From Cystobacter fuscus DSM 2262 (GTDB lineage Bacteria; Myxococcota; Myxococcia; Myxococcales; Myxococcaceae), in the NCBI RefSeq assembly GCF_000335475.2, contig NZ_ANAH02000024.1:1-64000 (forward strand): a DNA stretch of 64,000 nucleotides, read 5' to 3'. Below are positions 55,144 to 64,000 of the stretch, in pieces. Under the pieces are notes generated by a model. It was not told where the DNA came from and made no database searches. It worked only from the letters and a program-made list of their open reading frames with translations. Position 1 is the first letter of the stretch. Each line of letters opens with the position of its first letter. The position numbers and the translations under genes were made by a program.

Positions 55144-56766
55144 ATGATTCGTCTCGACAACATCGGCAAGCAGCACGGCCAGCAGATCCTCTTCGTGGAG
55201 GCCTCCGCTCAGCTCAACAAGGGCGAGAAGGTGGGCCTGGTGGGCCCCAACGGCGCGGGCAAGTCCACCCTCTTCCGCATGGTCGTCCAGCGCGAGCACC
55301 CGGACGAGGGCCAGGTGTCCGTCGACCGGGGCGTCACCATCGGCTACTTCGACCAGGACGTGGGCGAGATGTCCGGCCAGAGCGCGGTGGCCGCGGTGAT
55401 GGACGGCGCGGGGCCGGTGTCGGAGATCGCCTCGGAGCTCAAGGCGCTGGAAGCGGCCATGGCGGACCCCGAGCGCATGGACGAGATGGACAAGCTCGTG
55501 GAGCGCTTCGGCGTCGTGCAGGGCCGCTACGAGGAGCTGGGCGGCTACGCGCTGGAGGGCAAGGCGCGGGAGATCCTCGCGGGCCTGGGCTTCAGCGAGG
55601 AGATGATGGACGGCGACGTGGGCGCGCTGTCGGGAGGTTGGAAGATGCGCGTGGCGCTCGCCCGCATCCTGCTCATGCGCCCGGACGTGATGCTGCTCGA
55701 CGAGCCGAGCAACCACCTGGATATCGAGTCGCTCATCTGGCTGGAGAGCTTCCTCAAGAACTTCGAGGGCGCCCTGCTGATGACGAGCCACGACCGCGAG
55801 TTCATGAACCGCATCGTGACGAAGATCGTCGAGATCGACGGCGGCGAGCTGACCACGTACTCGGGCAACTACGACTTCTACGAGCAGCAGCGCGCGCAGA
55901 ACGAGAAGCAGCAGCAGGCGCAGTTCGATCGCCAGCAGGCGATGCTCGCCAAGGAGCTGAAGTTCATCGAGCGCTTCAAGGCGCGCGCCTCGCACGCCGC
56001 CCAGGTGCAGAGCCGGGTGAAGAAGCTGGAGAAGATCGAGAAGGTGGAGCCGCCCAAGCGCCGCCAGACGCTGCTGTTCGACTTCCAGGCGCCGCCGCGC
56101 TCGGGTGACGACGTGGCGAAGCTCGAGCGCGTGGTGAAGGGCTACGGCAAGCGCCGCATCTACAACGGCCTGGACTTCCTCGTGCGCCGCGGCGAGCGCT
56201 GGTGCGTCATGGGCGTCAACGGCGCGGGCAAGTCCACCCTGCTCAAGCTCATCGCCGGGGACTCCAGGCCGGACGACGGCGCGGTGACGCTGGGCGGCAG
56301 CGTGAAGCTGGCCTACTTCGCCCAGCACGCCATGGAGATCCTCAAGCCCGAGCTGACCGTGTTCGACTCGCTGGTGGACAGGTTCCCCCGCGCGTCCCAG
56401 GGCTCGCTGCGCGCGCTCGCCGGGTGCTTCGGCTTCTCCGGGGAGGAGATCGAGAAGAAGTGCCGCGTGCTCTCCGGTGGCGAGAAGGCCCGGCTGGTGC
56501 TGGCGCAGATGCTCTACGATCCGCCCAACTTCCTGGTGCTGGACGAGCCCACCAACCACCTGGACATGGCCACCAAGCAGATGCTGATCACCGCGCTCGC
56601 CAACTACGAGGGCACCATGCTCTTCGTGAGCCACGATCGGCACTTCCTCGGGGCGCTGTCCAACCGGGTGCTGGAGCTGACGCCCGAGGGTCCCCACCTG
56701 TACGGCGGCGGCTACACCGAGTACGTGGCGCGCACCGGCCACGAGGCCCCGGGCCTGCGCAGCTGA
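55144..56766 (+). CDS. ABC-F family ATPase (second in the window)
   Basis: The 540-residue product has two ABC cassettes: GPNGAGKSTLF, LSGGWKMRVALARILL and LLDEPSNHLD; then GVNGAGKSTLLKLIAG, LSGGEKARLVLAQML and LVLDEPTNHLD. The interdomain linker (residues about 230-310) is long, basic and Gln-rich (EQQRAQNEKQQQAQFDRQQ). There is no Uup-type C-terminal coil. It resembles the YbiT/AbcF2 type. Such proteins bind the ribosomal E site and relieve stalls; some give antibiotic protection, but the sequence alone does not say which. All ATPase residues are intact. Confidence 0.9.
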   Translation: MIRLDNIGKQHGQQILFVEASAQLNKGEKVGLVGPNGAGKSTLFRMVVQREHPDEGQVSVDRGVTIGYFDQDVGEMSGQSAVAAVMDGAGPVSEIASELKALEAAMADPERMDEMDKLVERFGVVQGRYEELGGYALEGKAREILAGLGFSEEMMDGDVGALSGGWKMRVALARILLMRPDVMLLDEPSNHLDIESLIWLESFLKNFEGALLMTSHDREFMNRIVTKIVEIDGGELTTYSGNYDFYEQQRAQNEKQQQAQFDRQQAMLAKELKFIERFKARASHAAQVQSRVKKLEKIEKVEPPKRRQTLLFDFQAPPRSGDDVAKLERVVKGYGKRRIYNGLDFLVRRGERWCVMGVNGAGKSTLLKLIAGDSRPDDGAVTLGGSVKLAYFAQHAMEILKPELTVFDSLVDRFPRASQGSLRALAGCFGFSGEEIEKKCRVLSGGEKARLVLAQMLYDPPNFLVLDEPTNHLDMATKQMLITALANYEGTMLFVSHDRHFLGALSNRVLELTPEGPHLYGGGYTEYVARTGHEAPGLRS

Positions 56767-56793
56767 AGCACTCCCCTGCCCCGGCATCCCTCG

Positions 56794-58164
56794 TCAGAGG
56801 AGCTTGCCGGGGTTGAGGATGCCGAGCGGATCCATCGCGGCCTTGATCGTGTGATGGAGCCGCGTGGTCTCGGCACCGAGCTGCTGGGCGAGGAAGGGGC
56901 GCTTGAGCAGCCCCACCCCGTGCTCGCCGGTGATGGTGCCCCCCAGGTCGAGCACGGCGCGCAGGATGTCGTCGAACGCCGCATGGGCCCGCGCCACCTC
57001 GTCCGCGTCGTTCCGGTCGAACACGAGCGTGGGGTGCATGTTGCCATCCCCCGCGTGGCCGAACGTGCCGATGAGAACCCGGCGCTCCGCGGCGATGCGC
57101 TCGACCGCCGCGAGCAGCTCCGCCAGGCGAGACACGGGCACGCAGACGTCATCCAGCAGCGTCGTCCCCTGCTTCTCCAGGGCGAGGAAGGCGAAGCGGC
57201 GCGCGGCGAGCAGGGACTCGCCCTCGGCCTCGTCGGAGGACTGGATGACGAAGGTGGCGCCGGCGGCCTCGCACACGGCGGCCATGCGCGCGCACTCCGC
57301 CACGCCCTGCTCTCCCCCCGCGTCCGAGCGCGCCAGGAGCAGCGCCGCCGCGTCCACGTCCAACCCCAGCGGCATGTGGGCCTCCACGGCGCGCACGGTG
57401 GCGCGGTCCATCAACTCCAGGAGCGAGGGCCGGGTGTCCGCCACGATGTCGATGACGGCCGCGCCCGCCGCGACGAGCGTGGGGAACGAGGCCACCAGGG
57501 TCGTGGCCTTGGGAGGACGGGGGCGCAGCCGCAACGTGGCCTCGGTGATGATGCCGAGCGTGCCCTCGGAGCCGACGAACAGGCGGGTGAGATCGTAGCC
57601 CGCCACGTTCTTCACCGTGCGGCCGCCGGTGCGCACGACGGAGCCATCCGCGAGCACCACCTCCAGCCCGAGCACGGCGTCTCCCGTCACGCCGTACTTC
57701 ACGCAGCACAGGCCCCCCGCGTTGGTGGCGAGGTTGCCGCCGAGGGTGGAGAACTCCCAGCTCGCCGGGTCCGGCGCGTACCACAGCCCCACTTCCGCCG
57801 CGGCCACCTTGAGCGCGCCGTTGATGACACCGGGCTGGACGACGGCGAACAGGCTCTTGCGGTCCAGCTCCAGGATGCGGTTCATCCGCGTGAGCGAGAG
57901 GAGGAGGCAGCCGTCCACGGCGTTGGCGCCACCCGACAGGCCCGAGCCCGCTCCCCGGGCGACCACCGGGACGCGGTGGGCCGACGCCACCCGGAGCACC
58001 GCCTGCACCTCGGCCGTCGACGCGGGGCGGACGAGGGCACGCGCCACGCCCGCGGGGGCCCAATCGGCTTGATCCCTCCGGTGGGCCTCGAGCACGTCGG
58101 CGTCGGTGACGAGTCCCTCGGGCGGCAGCACGGCCGCGAGCTGCTTCAACCAGTCCACGCTCAT
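56794..58164 (-). CDS. FAD-linked oxidase, glycolate/D-lactate dehydrogenase type (GlcD-like)
   Basis: The 456-residue product has an N-terminal PCMH FAD-binding domain: [17 protein letters not shown] near residue 70, [23 protein letters not shown] near 145, and [29 protein letters not shown] near 180. The C-terminal cap domain is typical of GlcD ([17 protein letters not shown], then [16 protein letters not shown]). It oxidises a 2-hydroxy acid such as glycolate or D-lactate. No glcE/glcF or iron-sulphur partner is adjacent, so the electron acceptor is unclear. It is convergent with the ABC-F gene. Confidence 0.9.
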   Translation of the reverse strand: MSVDWLKQLAAVLPPEGLVTDADVLEAHRRDQADWAPAGVARALVRPASTAEVQAVLRVASAHRVPVVARGAGSGLSGGANAVDGCLLLSLTRMNRILELDRKSLFAVVQPGVINGALKVAAAEVGLWYAPDPASWEFSTLGGNLATNAGGLCCVKYGVTGDAVLGLEVVLADGSVVRTGGRTVKNVAGYDLTRLFVGSEGTLGIITEATLRLRPRPPKATTLVASFPTLVAAGAAVIDIVADTRPSLLELMDRATVRAVEAHMPLGLDVDAAALLLARSDAGGEQGVAECARMAAVCEAAGATFVIQSSDEAEGESLLAARRFAFLALEKQGTTLLDDVCVPVSRLAELLAAVERIAAERRVLIGTFGHAGDGNMHPTLVFDRNDADEVARAHAAFDDILRAVLDLGGTITGEHGVGLLKRPFLAQQLGAETTRLHHTIKAAMDPLGILNPGKLL

Positions 58165-58208
58165 GGGCGCGACGCTACATCGTCCAAGCTCCGTGGTAGG
58201 AGGGATGC

Positions 58209-59690
58209 ATGTCGCAATCCGCTCCAGAGCGCCCCCTCGCCGTATTGGTGGGCGTCCAGCTCCCCAACGTCTCGGACACCGAACACGCCGCCGACCTCGC
58301 CGAGCTCGGCCGGCTGGTACATACCCTCGGCTACGAGGTCGTCGCGACCGTGAGCCAACGCCGCGACGGCATCGCGGCGGGAACGGTCCTCGGAACCGGA
58401 AAGCTCGAGGAGCTGGCCCGACTCACCGGAGGCCACGGCACCGTGCCCTCGGGAGCGCGCGCGCGCAAGTCGAAGGCCCGCGAGCGCTGGGAAGCCGAAA
58501 CGGAGGAGGCGGAGGAGGCGGCGGCCGAGGCCGCCCCCGAGGCACCACCAGAAACCGGGGCCGAGGAGGCCGAGGAGGCCGACGAGGCCGAGGAAGCCGA
58601 GGAGGCCGAGGAAGCCGACGAGGCCGAGGAAGCCGACGAGGCCGAGGAAGCCGACGAGGAGCGCGCCGGGGCGAGGCCCACCGTGGTGGTGGTCGACCAT
58701 GAGCTGACGCCCAGCCAGTTGAGCAACCTCGAGCGAGCCACCGGCGCCCAGGTGCTCGACCGCACCGGCGTCATCGTGGACATCTTCCACCGTCACGCGC
58801 GCAGCCGTGAGGCGCGGATGCAGGTGGAGATCGCCCGGCTCAACTACCTCGCCCCCCGGATGCGCGAGTCGACGGGAAGCCGCGAGCGCCAGCAGGGCCG
58901 GGGCTCGGGTGATTCGGCGATGGAGCTGGATCGCCGCAGGATCCGCGACCGGCTCGCCGAGCTGCGCGCGGGGCTCGCGTCCATCCAGCAGGACCAGGAC
59001 AACCGGCGCTATGCCCGGAGGGACCAGCTCCGGGTAGCGCTGGTGGGCTACACCAACGCGGGCAAGTCCTCGCTCATGCGCGCCCTGACGGGCAGCGAGG
59101 TCCTGGTGGCCGATCAGCTCTTCGCCACACTCGACACCACGGTGCGGGCGCTGAAACCGGAGACCCGGCCGCGGATCCTCGTCTCGGACACCGTGGGCTT
59201 CATCCAGAAGCTGCCGCACGATCTCGTGGCCTCCTTCCGCTCCACGCTCGACGAGGCGCTGGAGGCCTCGCTGCTGCTCTACGTGGTGGATGCCTCCGAC
59301 CCCACGTGGCAGGCCCAGCTCGAGGTCACCCGCTCCGTGCTCCGCGAGATTGGAGCGCAGAGCGTCCCGAGCCTGCTGTTGTTCAACAAGGCGGACCGGC
59401 TCTCCGCCGAGGCTCGCGAGGCCCTGCTCCAGGAGCACCCCGAGGCGCGCGTCCTCTCGGCGCACTCGCCCGACGACGTCGCGGCGCTGCGCCAGGGCAT
59501 CGTGGAGTTCTTCGAGCGCTCCATGATCGAGGCGGACCTGGTGATTCCCTATGCGCGCCAGGGACGCCTCGGCGAGGTGTACGAGCATGCCCGGGTCCTC
59601 ACCGAGTCCTTCGACGAGAACGGCCGGACCCTGAGGATCCGGGCGCTCCCGGCGGCGATCGCCCGGCTCACCCACGCCTTCGGGACGTGA
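58209..59690 (+). CDS. hflX: GTPase HflX with acidic repeat insert
   Basis: The 493-residue product has the HflX N-terminal domain, then a coiled segment ([20 protein letters not shown], about residue 180). The GTPase domain follows with [16 protein letters not shown] (G1), [20 protein letters not shown] (G3) and NKADRLSAE (G4). HflX splits stalled or heat-damaged ribosomes and binds the 50S subunit. Unusual: between the conserved [11 protein letters not shown] and [12 protein letters not shown] there is an insert of about 75 residues. It has a basic piece ([13 protein letters not shown]) and then an almost pure Ala/Glu/Asp stretch encoded by short repeats. It is divergent from the GlcD gene, with starts 44 bases apart. 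Confidence 0.92.
   Translation: MSQSAPERPLAVLVGVQLPNVSDTEHAADLAELGRLVHTLGYEVVATVSQRRDGIAAGTVLGTGKLEELARLTGGHGTVPSGARARKSKARERWEAETEEAEEAAAEAAPEAPPETGAEEAEEADEAEEAEEAEEADEAEEADEAEEADEERAGARPTVVVVDHELTPSQLSNLERATGAQVLDRTGVIVDIFHRHARSREARMQVEIARLNYLAPRMRESTGSRERQQGRGSGDSAMELDRRRIRDRLAELRAGLASIQQDQDNRRYARRDQLRVALVGYTNAGKSSLMRALTGSEVLVADQLFATLDTTVRALKPETRPRILVSDTVGFIQKLPHDLVASFRSTLDEALEASLLLYVVDASDPTWQAQLEVTRSVLREIGAQSVPSLLLFNKADRLSAEAREALLQEHPEARVLSAHSPDDVAALRQGIVEFFERSMIEADLVIPYARQGRLGEVYEHARVLTESFDENGRTLRIRALPAAIARLTHAFGT
58560..58666 (+). repeat. Short tandem repeat encoding an acidic tract in HflX
   Basis: The sequence is built from variants of an 18-base unit GCCGACGAGGCCGAGGAA (Ala-Asp-Glu-Ala-Glu-Glu), with three near-perfect copies at the right end and looser copies at the left. 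All unit lengths are multiples of three, so copy-number changes would keep the HflX frame. Confidence 0.85.
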
Positions 59691-59696
59691 GCCCCA

Positions 59697-60554
59697 TCAA
59701 CGCGGGCCGCAGCCGATGCGCTGCGTGCCCACGGCCAGGTCATCGATCCACCAATCCGTGGGCACCGACAGGCCCTGGTAGAGGAAGACGCCGGTTTCCA
59801 TCACCGTGAAGTTCTCGGCCTTCTCCCGCACCGGCCGCGTCGTCGTGGGGGGATCCGAGAAGACGAACCGCTCGGGCCACTCGAGCTCGACTCCGTTGAG
59901 CCAGACACGGGGCTCGGCCGCTTCCGGTTCACTCCCGTTGGCTCCATCGAAGAGCCATTCGAGGCACGTCCACTCATCCAGCACGAGCGGCGTGCCCGAG
60001 ACCTGCACCCACTCGGGAAAGCCAGGCGGCTCGGGCGGGTGCCAGATGGACATGTACTTCTGTTGATAGGTGGCGACCTCGTACCAGTCGAGCGTGTCGA
60101 AGGCGCGCTCGGTGCTTCCCGGCCGTGGGTAGCGCGCGTTGAAGAGCCCCGCGTGGGAGACGGGACGCTCGGGAGTCGTGTAGACATACGCCCGACCCCA
60201 GAGCACGGGGCCGAAGCCGGCGGGCAGCTCGAAGCGGATCGTCTTCTTGGGCCCCCCCTGCGAGCCCTCCTTGCCGCCAACCAGTTGCCTGGCGTGCAGC
60301 GCGTACCGGCCCTGGTGCGCACGCGTGTCATCCACGAGCAACTGGCCCTGGAACTCGTCGCGAGCCGCCGTCCAGCCAGCCGGCATCGTCCCTTGCTCGA
60401 AGTCCCAGCACAGGGTCCCCGAGGCCGCGCACCCGGTGGCGGCACCCGGGCCTTCGCCACCACTCCCCCGGCTCGCCTGACCTCCCGCACAGGCGGCGGC
60501 GAAGGCCAGGATCAGCAGCGAACTCGAACTCCATGATGCGATTCGGATACGCAA
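59697..60554 (-). CDS. Lipoprotein with Cip1-like (polysaccharide-lyase-like) domain
   Basis: TTG 60554 is preferred because AGAGG lies 8 bases upstream; a GTG at 60563 is the alternative. The 285-residue product has a lipoprotein signal (LILAFAAACAGG), a Gly/Ser linker and one beta-jelly-roll domain. The domain shows CWDFEQGTMPAGWTAARDEF near residue 45, GRAYVYTTPERPVSHAGLFN near 130, TCLEWLFDGANGSEPEAAE near 205, and a final WWIDDLAVGTQRIGC. This pattern matches Cip1-like proteins, which bind or cleave plant polysaccharides. It is probably surface-exposed and glycan-binding. It converges with hflX, 6 bases apart. Confidence 0.78.
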   Translation of the reverse strand: MRIRIASWSSSSLLILAFAAACAGGQASRGSGGEGPGAATGCAASGTLCWDFEQGTMPAGWTAARDEFQGQLLVDDTRAHQGRYALHARQLVGGKEGSQGGPKKTIRFELPAGFGPVLWGRAYVYTTPERPVSHAGLFNARYPRPGSTERAFDTLDWYEVATYQQKYMSIWHPPEPPGFPEWVQVSGTPLVLDEWTCLEWLFDGANGSEPEAAEPRVWLNGVELEWPERFVFSDPPTTTRPVREKAENFTVMETGVFLYQGLSVPTDWWIDDLAVGTQRIGCGPR

Positions 60555-60843
60555 TCCGGTCACCTCTTTCGAAAGTCCACCGCGCACCCGGTGGGGCCTG
60601 GCGTTGTTCTCCCGGTAGCAGTGACAAACACTGAGCGGCTGCGTAGACGCGTTCCCTCTTCCCGCTCCTGTAAGATGTAGAACAGAAGAGGGGGAACCCA
60701 TGAAACGCCGAGACGGGCCAGAGAAGCGATGGACTGTCGGCGCGACGGGGCTCCGGCTCCAGGCGCGACGTCCCCGCGCGAGCCGCTCCTCCGCCTTCCG
60801 TCCCACGAGCCTGAGTTCATCCAGAGACACGGAGCCCCCCGAC

Positions 60844-63800
60844 ATGCTCACCATCCCAGGCTACACCCTACGAGGGGCCCTCAAGGCCACCGGGACCAAC
60901 CTGCTCTTCCACGCCCTGCGGGACGTGGATGGCCTGCCACTCATCGTCAAGACGCCCGTGGCCGCCGTCGGGCCGCGTGAGAGCGAGCGCTATCGCCGCG
61001 AGTTCAACATCCTCCAGCGCATCCGCGACGTGCGGGGCGTGCTTCGGGCCCATGCCTGCGAGCAGCTCCAGGATCGGCCGAGTCTGTTGTTGGAGGAGGT
61101 GGAAGGAGAGGTGCTGTCCGCGCGCACGGGCAAGCCCTTCCCCGTGCGCGGCGTGCTGGACATGGCCATCTCCCTGACGACCACCCTGGCGGAGATCCAT
61201 CGCCGCGGCGTCATCCACAAGGACATCAAGCCCTCCAACATCATCCTCACGCCCTCGGGGGAGGCGCGCCTCATCGACTTCGGCACCGCCACCCTCCAGA
61301 TGGTCGAGCACGTGGACGCGGCGCCGACCACGCTCGTCGAGGGAACCCTGGCCTACATGTCGCCCGAGCAGACCGGGCGGATGAACCGCTCGGTGGACTA
61401 CCGCACCGACTTCTACTCGCTGGGTGTCACCCTCTATGAGCTGCTGGCGGGCATGCGCCCCTTCCATGGGCGTGACGCGCTCGAGTGGTTCCACGTCCAC
61501 ATGGCGGTGGAGCCCCAGCCGCTCACCGAGCGCGTCGCGGACATTCCTCCCGTGCTGTCCGCCATCGTGCTCAAGCTGCTGGCCAAGGTGGCCGAGGAGC
61601 GCTACCAGAGCGCCGATGGGCTGAAGGCGGACCTGGAGCGCTGCCGGGACAACCTGCTGCGGGGCCAGCACGAGGACTTCCCTCCGGGGATGTACGACTT
61701 CCCCACCCGCTTCCAGCTCCCCCAACGTCTCTATGGGCGCGACGCCCACGCCGCCGCGCTGCTCCAGGGCTTCGAGCGCGTCGCCCGGAGCGGACAGCCC
61801 GAGCTCATCCTGGTGCGCGGCTATTCCGGCAGCGGCAAGTCCGCGGTGGTGCACGAGCTGCACAAGCCCGTGGTGCGCCACCGCAGCTTCTTCCTGCGCG
61901 GCAAGTTCGAGCAGTTCCAGCAGGCCAGCCCCTACTCCACCCTGGCGCAGGCCATCCGCGGGCTGACGCAGCAACTGCTCGCGGGCAGCGACGAGTCCCT
62001 GGCGTACTGGCGCGGGCGCCTCCAGGAGGCCTGGGAGGGGCAGGGTCAGGTGCTCGTGGACGTGGTGCCCCAGCTCGAGCTCGTCGCGGGCAAGCAACCC
62101 CCCGCTCCGGAGCTGCCTCCCTCCGAGGCCCAGCAGCGCTTCAACCGCGTGTTCCGCGAGTTCCTCGGCCTCTTCGCCACCTCGGAGCACCCGCTCGTCC
62201 TCTTCCTGGATGATCTGCAGTGGGCCGATCCCGCCAGCCTCCAGCTCCTCCTTCACCTGCTCACCCACGCGGACACGCCGCCCATCCTGCTCATTGGCGC
62301 CTACCGCGACAACGAGGTGGGCCCCTGCCATCCCCTGGCGCGCGCGCTCGAGGAGATGCGCACGGCCGGTGCGCGCACGCGGGACGTCCAGCTCGAACCC
62401 CTGGGGCTCGAGGAGGTGCGGCAGCTCGCCACGGACGCGATGCCCGGCGCGAACGAGGGGCTCATCGCGCCGCTCTCGGCCCTGGCCCTGGAGAAGACCG
62501 GAGGCAACCCCTTCTTCCTCCTGCAGTTCCTGCTGACGCTCCACCAGGATGGACTCCTGGTGCACGCCCCCGACGGCACCTGGAGGTGGGACGAGGACGG
62601 AGTCCGGGCCCGGGGCTACTCGGACAACGTCGTCGACTTCATGGTGGGCAAGCTGCGTCAGTTCCCCGCCGGCACCCAGCACCTGCTGCGGCTGGCCGCC
62701 TGCGTGGGCAACTCCTTCCCGCTCCAGATGCTGAGCGCGCTCCGCGGCGACACGGAGGCCGCCGAGCTGGAGCGGAACCTGGAGCCCGCCTTCCAGGAGA
62801 ACCTGCTGGTGCGCACCGGCGCGGATCAAGGCCGGTTCAGCCATGACCGCATCCAGCAGGCCGCCTATGCCCTCATCGAGGAGCAGGAGCGCAATCTCGT
62901 CCACCTGCGGATCGGCCGCATGTTGCTGGCGAACCTGTCCCCGGAGGCCCTGCAGGAGAAGCTCTTCGATGTCGTGAGCCAGCTCAACGCCGGAGCGGAG
63001 CTGCTCCACGATGACGCGGAGCGCCTGCGCGTGGCCCACCTGAACGCCGAGGCGGGCCGGCGGGCCAAGGCCTCGATCGCGCTGCGCTCGGCCATCACCT
63101 ACTTCACCAAGGCCTTCCAGCTCCTGCCCGGCGATCCCTGGGAGACGGAGCCCGTGCTCGCCATCAAGCTGAGCCTGGAGCACGCCAGCTGCAAGTTCAT
63201 GAGCGGCAATGCCGCCGACGCCCTGCAACTGGTGGAGGGGTTCCTGGGCCGCGCCCGCACCCGCGCGGACATCGCGGCGGTGTACTGCCTGAAGACAGAC
63301 ATCCTCATCGGCATGGGCGACATCCAGACCGCCGTGACCTGCCTGCTGGAAGGATTGGCCCTGGTGGGCATGCCCATGTCCCCGCACCCCACCTGGGAGG
63401 AGGTGGAGGCCGCCAACGCGGAGGTGTGGGCCCTGTTGGGAGAGCGTTCCATCGAGAGCCTCGTCGGGCTGCCGCCCATGACCGATCCAGACATGGAGGC
63501 GGTGATGAGCCTCCTGGGCGCCATGTATGCGCCCGCGTTCGTCACGGACACGAACCTGCTCATCCTCCATCTCAGCCGGATGGTCGCGCTCAGTCTCCGT
63601 CATGGCAACACGGCCGCCTCCGTGCACGGCTACTCCTGGTATGGAGTGGTGCTCGGCTCCGCCTTCAAGCGCTACCCGGAGAGCCTCGCCTTCGGCCAGC
63701 TCGCGTGCGACCTCGCCGAGAGCCGGGGGTTCACCGCCCTGAGGGCCAAGGCGCTCTACGGCCTGGAGATCATCAGCTACTGGACCCAGCCCCTGTCCAT

Positions 63801-64000
63801 CGGGCTGGGGCTCGTGCGCGAGGCCTTCCAACAGGCGCTCCAGAGCAGTGACAGTCAGATCGCCGGCTACTGCTGCAACCACATCGTCACGGACCGCTTC
63901 CTGCTGGGGCACGATCTGGAGGAGGTCTACCGGGAATCGGTGGCGAACCTGCACTTCACCCGGGGAGCCGACTTCCTGGACTCGGGCGACATCATCTACT
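60844..64000 (+). CDS. Large Ser/Thr kinase-AAA ATPase signalling protein, cut by the window edge
   Basis: The frame is open from ATG 60844 (MLTIPGYTLRGALKATGTNL, the usual family start, GGAG 9 bases upstream) to the right edge: 1,052 codons so far. An in-frame ATG at 60700 with GAGGGGG upstream would add 48 basic residues. Residues 1-270 form a kinase domain with HKDIKPSNI (a non-RD form) and LIDFGTAT. An AAA/STAND-type ATPase follows, with P-loop VRGYSGSGKSAV near 325 and Walker B LVLFLDDLQWADP near 455. Helical TPR-like repeats run to the edge. In known relatives these are followed by GAF and histidine-kinase domains, giving a trifunctional sensor kinase. Whether they exist here lies outside the window. 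Confidence 0.9.
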   Translation, partial: MLTIPGYTLRGALKATGTNLLFHALRDVDGLPLIVKTPVAAVGPRESERYRREFNILQRIRDVRGVLRAHACEQLQDRPSLLLEEVEGEVLSARTGKPFPVRGVLDMAISLTTTLAEIHRRGVIHKDIKPSNIILTPSGEARLIDFGTATLQMVEHVDAAPTTLVEGTLAYMSPEQTGRMNRSVDYRTDFYSLGVTLYELLAGMRPFHGRDALEWFHVHMAVEPQPLTERVADIPPVLSAIVLKLLAKVAEERYQSADGLKADLERCRDNLLRGQHEDFPPGMYDFPTRFQLPQRLYGRDAHAAALLQGFERVARSGQPELILVRGYSGSGKSAVVHELHKPVVRHRSFFLRGKFEQFQQASPYSTLAQAIRGLTQQLLAGSDESLAYWRGRLQEAWEGQGQVLVDVVPQLELVAGKQPPAPELPPSEAQQRFNRVFREFLGLFATSEHPLVLFLDDLQWADPASLQLLLHLLTHADTPPILLIGAYRDNEVGPCHPLARALEEMRTAGARTRDVQLEPLGLEEVRQLATDAMPGANEGLIAPLSALALEKTGGNPFFLLQFLLTLHQDGLLVHAPDGTWRWDEDGVRARGYSDNVVDFMVGKLRQFPAGTQHLLRLAACVGNSFPLQMLSALRGDTEAAELERNLEPAFQENLLVRTGADQGRFSHDRIQQAAYALIEEQERNLVHLRIGRMLLANLSPEALQEKLFDVVSQLNAGAELLHDDAERLRVAHLNAEAGRRAKASIALRSAITYFTKAFQLLPGDPWETEPVLAIKLSLEHASCKFMSGNAADALQLVEGFLGRARTRADIAAVYCLKTDILIGMGDIQTAVTCLLEGLALVGMPMSPHPTWEEVEAANAEVWALLGERSIESLVGLPPMTDPDMEAVMSLLGAMYAPAFVTDTNLLILHLSRMVALSLRHGNTAASVHGYSWYGVVLGSAFKRYPESLAFGQLACDLAESRGFTALRAKALYGLEIISYWTQPLSIGLGLVREAFQQALQSSDSQIAGYCCNHIVTDRFLLGHDLEEVYRESVANLHFTRGADFLDSGDIIY

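Overview
The window is GC-rich DNA of a delta-proteobacterial type, most likely a myxobacterium of the Cystobacter/Archangium kind. Evidence for this is the many lipoproteins of unknown function, the eukaryote-like Ser/Thr kinases (one fused to a large AAA-type ATPase module), the mitochondrial-type EF-G, the alpha-2-macroglobulin/PbpC pair, and a geosmin synthase with Family 2B encapsulin shells. The genus is an inference; no rRNA or other marker is present.

Region by region. 0-10.5 kb is accessory: lipoproteins, two nearly identical DUF2243 membrane-protein genes 6.8 kb apart, and a secreted carbohydrate-degrading pair (BNR-repeat glycosidase, then an SGNH esterase with an arabinose-binding AbfB domain). 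10.6-18.7 kb is a coupled alpha-2-macroglobulin/pbpC operon. 18.9-19.6 kb is a deletion scar joining remnants of an AraC regulator and a DJ-1/PfpI gene. 19.5-27.5 kb is core: trmJ-like methyltransferase, pseudouridine synthase, EF-G, DEAD-box helicase and the ABC-F protein Uup. 28.0-33.0 kb is one AT-richer 1,667-residue SIR2-STAND gene, a probable anti-phage defence protein. It is bordered by a decayed duplicate of the tail of the adjacent Ser/Thr kinase. 35-37 kb is further accessory DNA with a transposase remnant. 37-41.8 kb holds a ROK sugar kinase, lipoproteins, an SDR and a small Cys-rich secreted peptide.

Two systems stand out. (1) 42.15-47.33 kb: a two-domain geosmin synthase followed at once by two non-identical Family 2B encapsulin shell genes. 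This is a probable two-component protein nanocompartment for a terpene cyclase, whose linker and C-terminal tail carry the same PTGLGxSAAR motif. (2) 47.4-52.65 kb: a TetR repressor divergent from GT1 glycosyltransferase, DHA2-type MFS exporter and UDP-glucose 6-dehydrogenase. Two matching 21-bp operators sit on a recognisable promoter. The set reads as a self-contained 'make UDP-glucuronate, conjugate, export' cassette, comparable in logic to animal phase II/III detoxification.

The right end (53-64 kb) holds lipoproteins, an HxlR regulator, a second ABC-F ATPase, a GlcD-type FAD oxidase, HflX with an acidic repeat insert, a Cip1-like lipoprotein and the start of a large kinase/ATPase signalling protein cut by the window edge.
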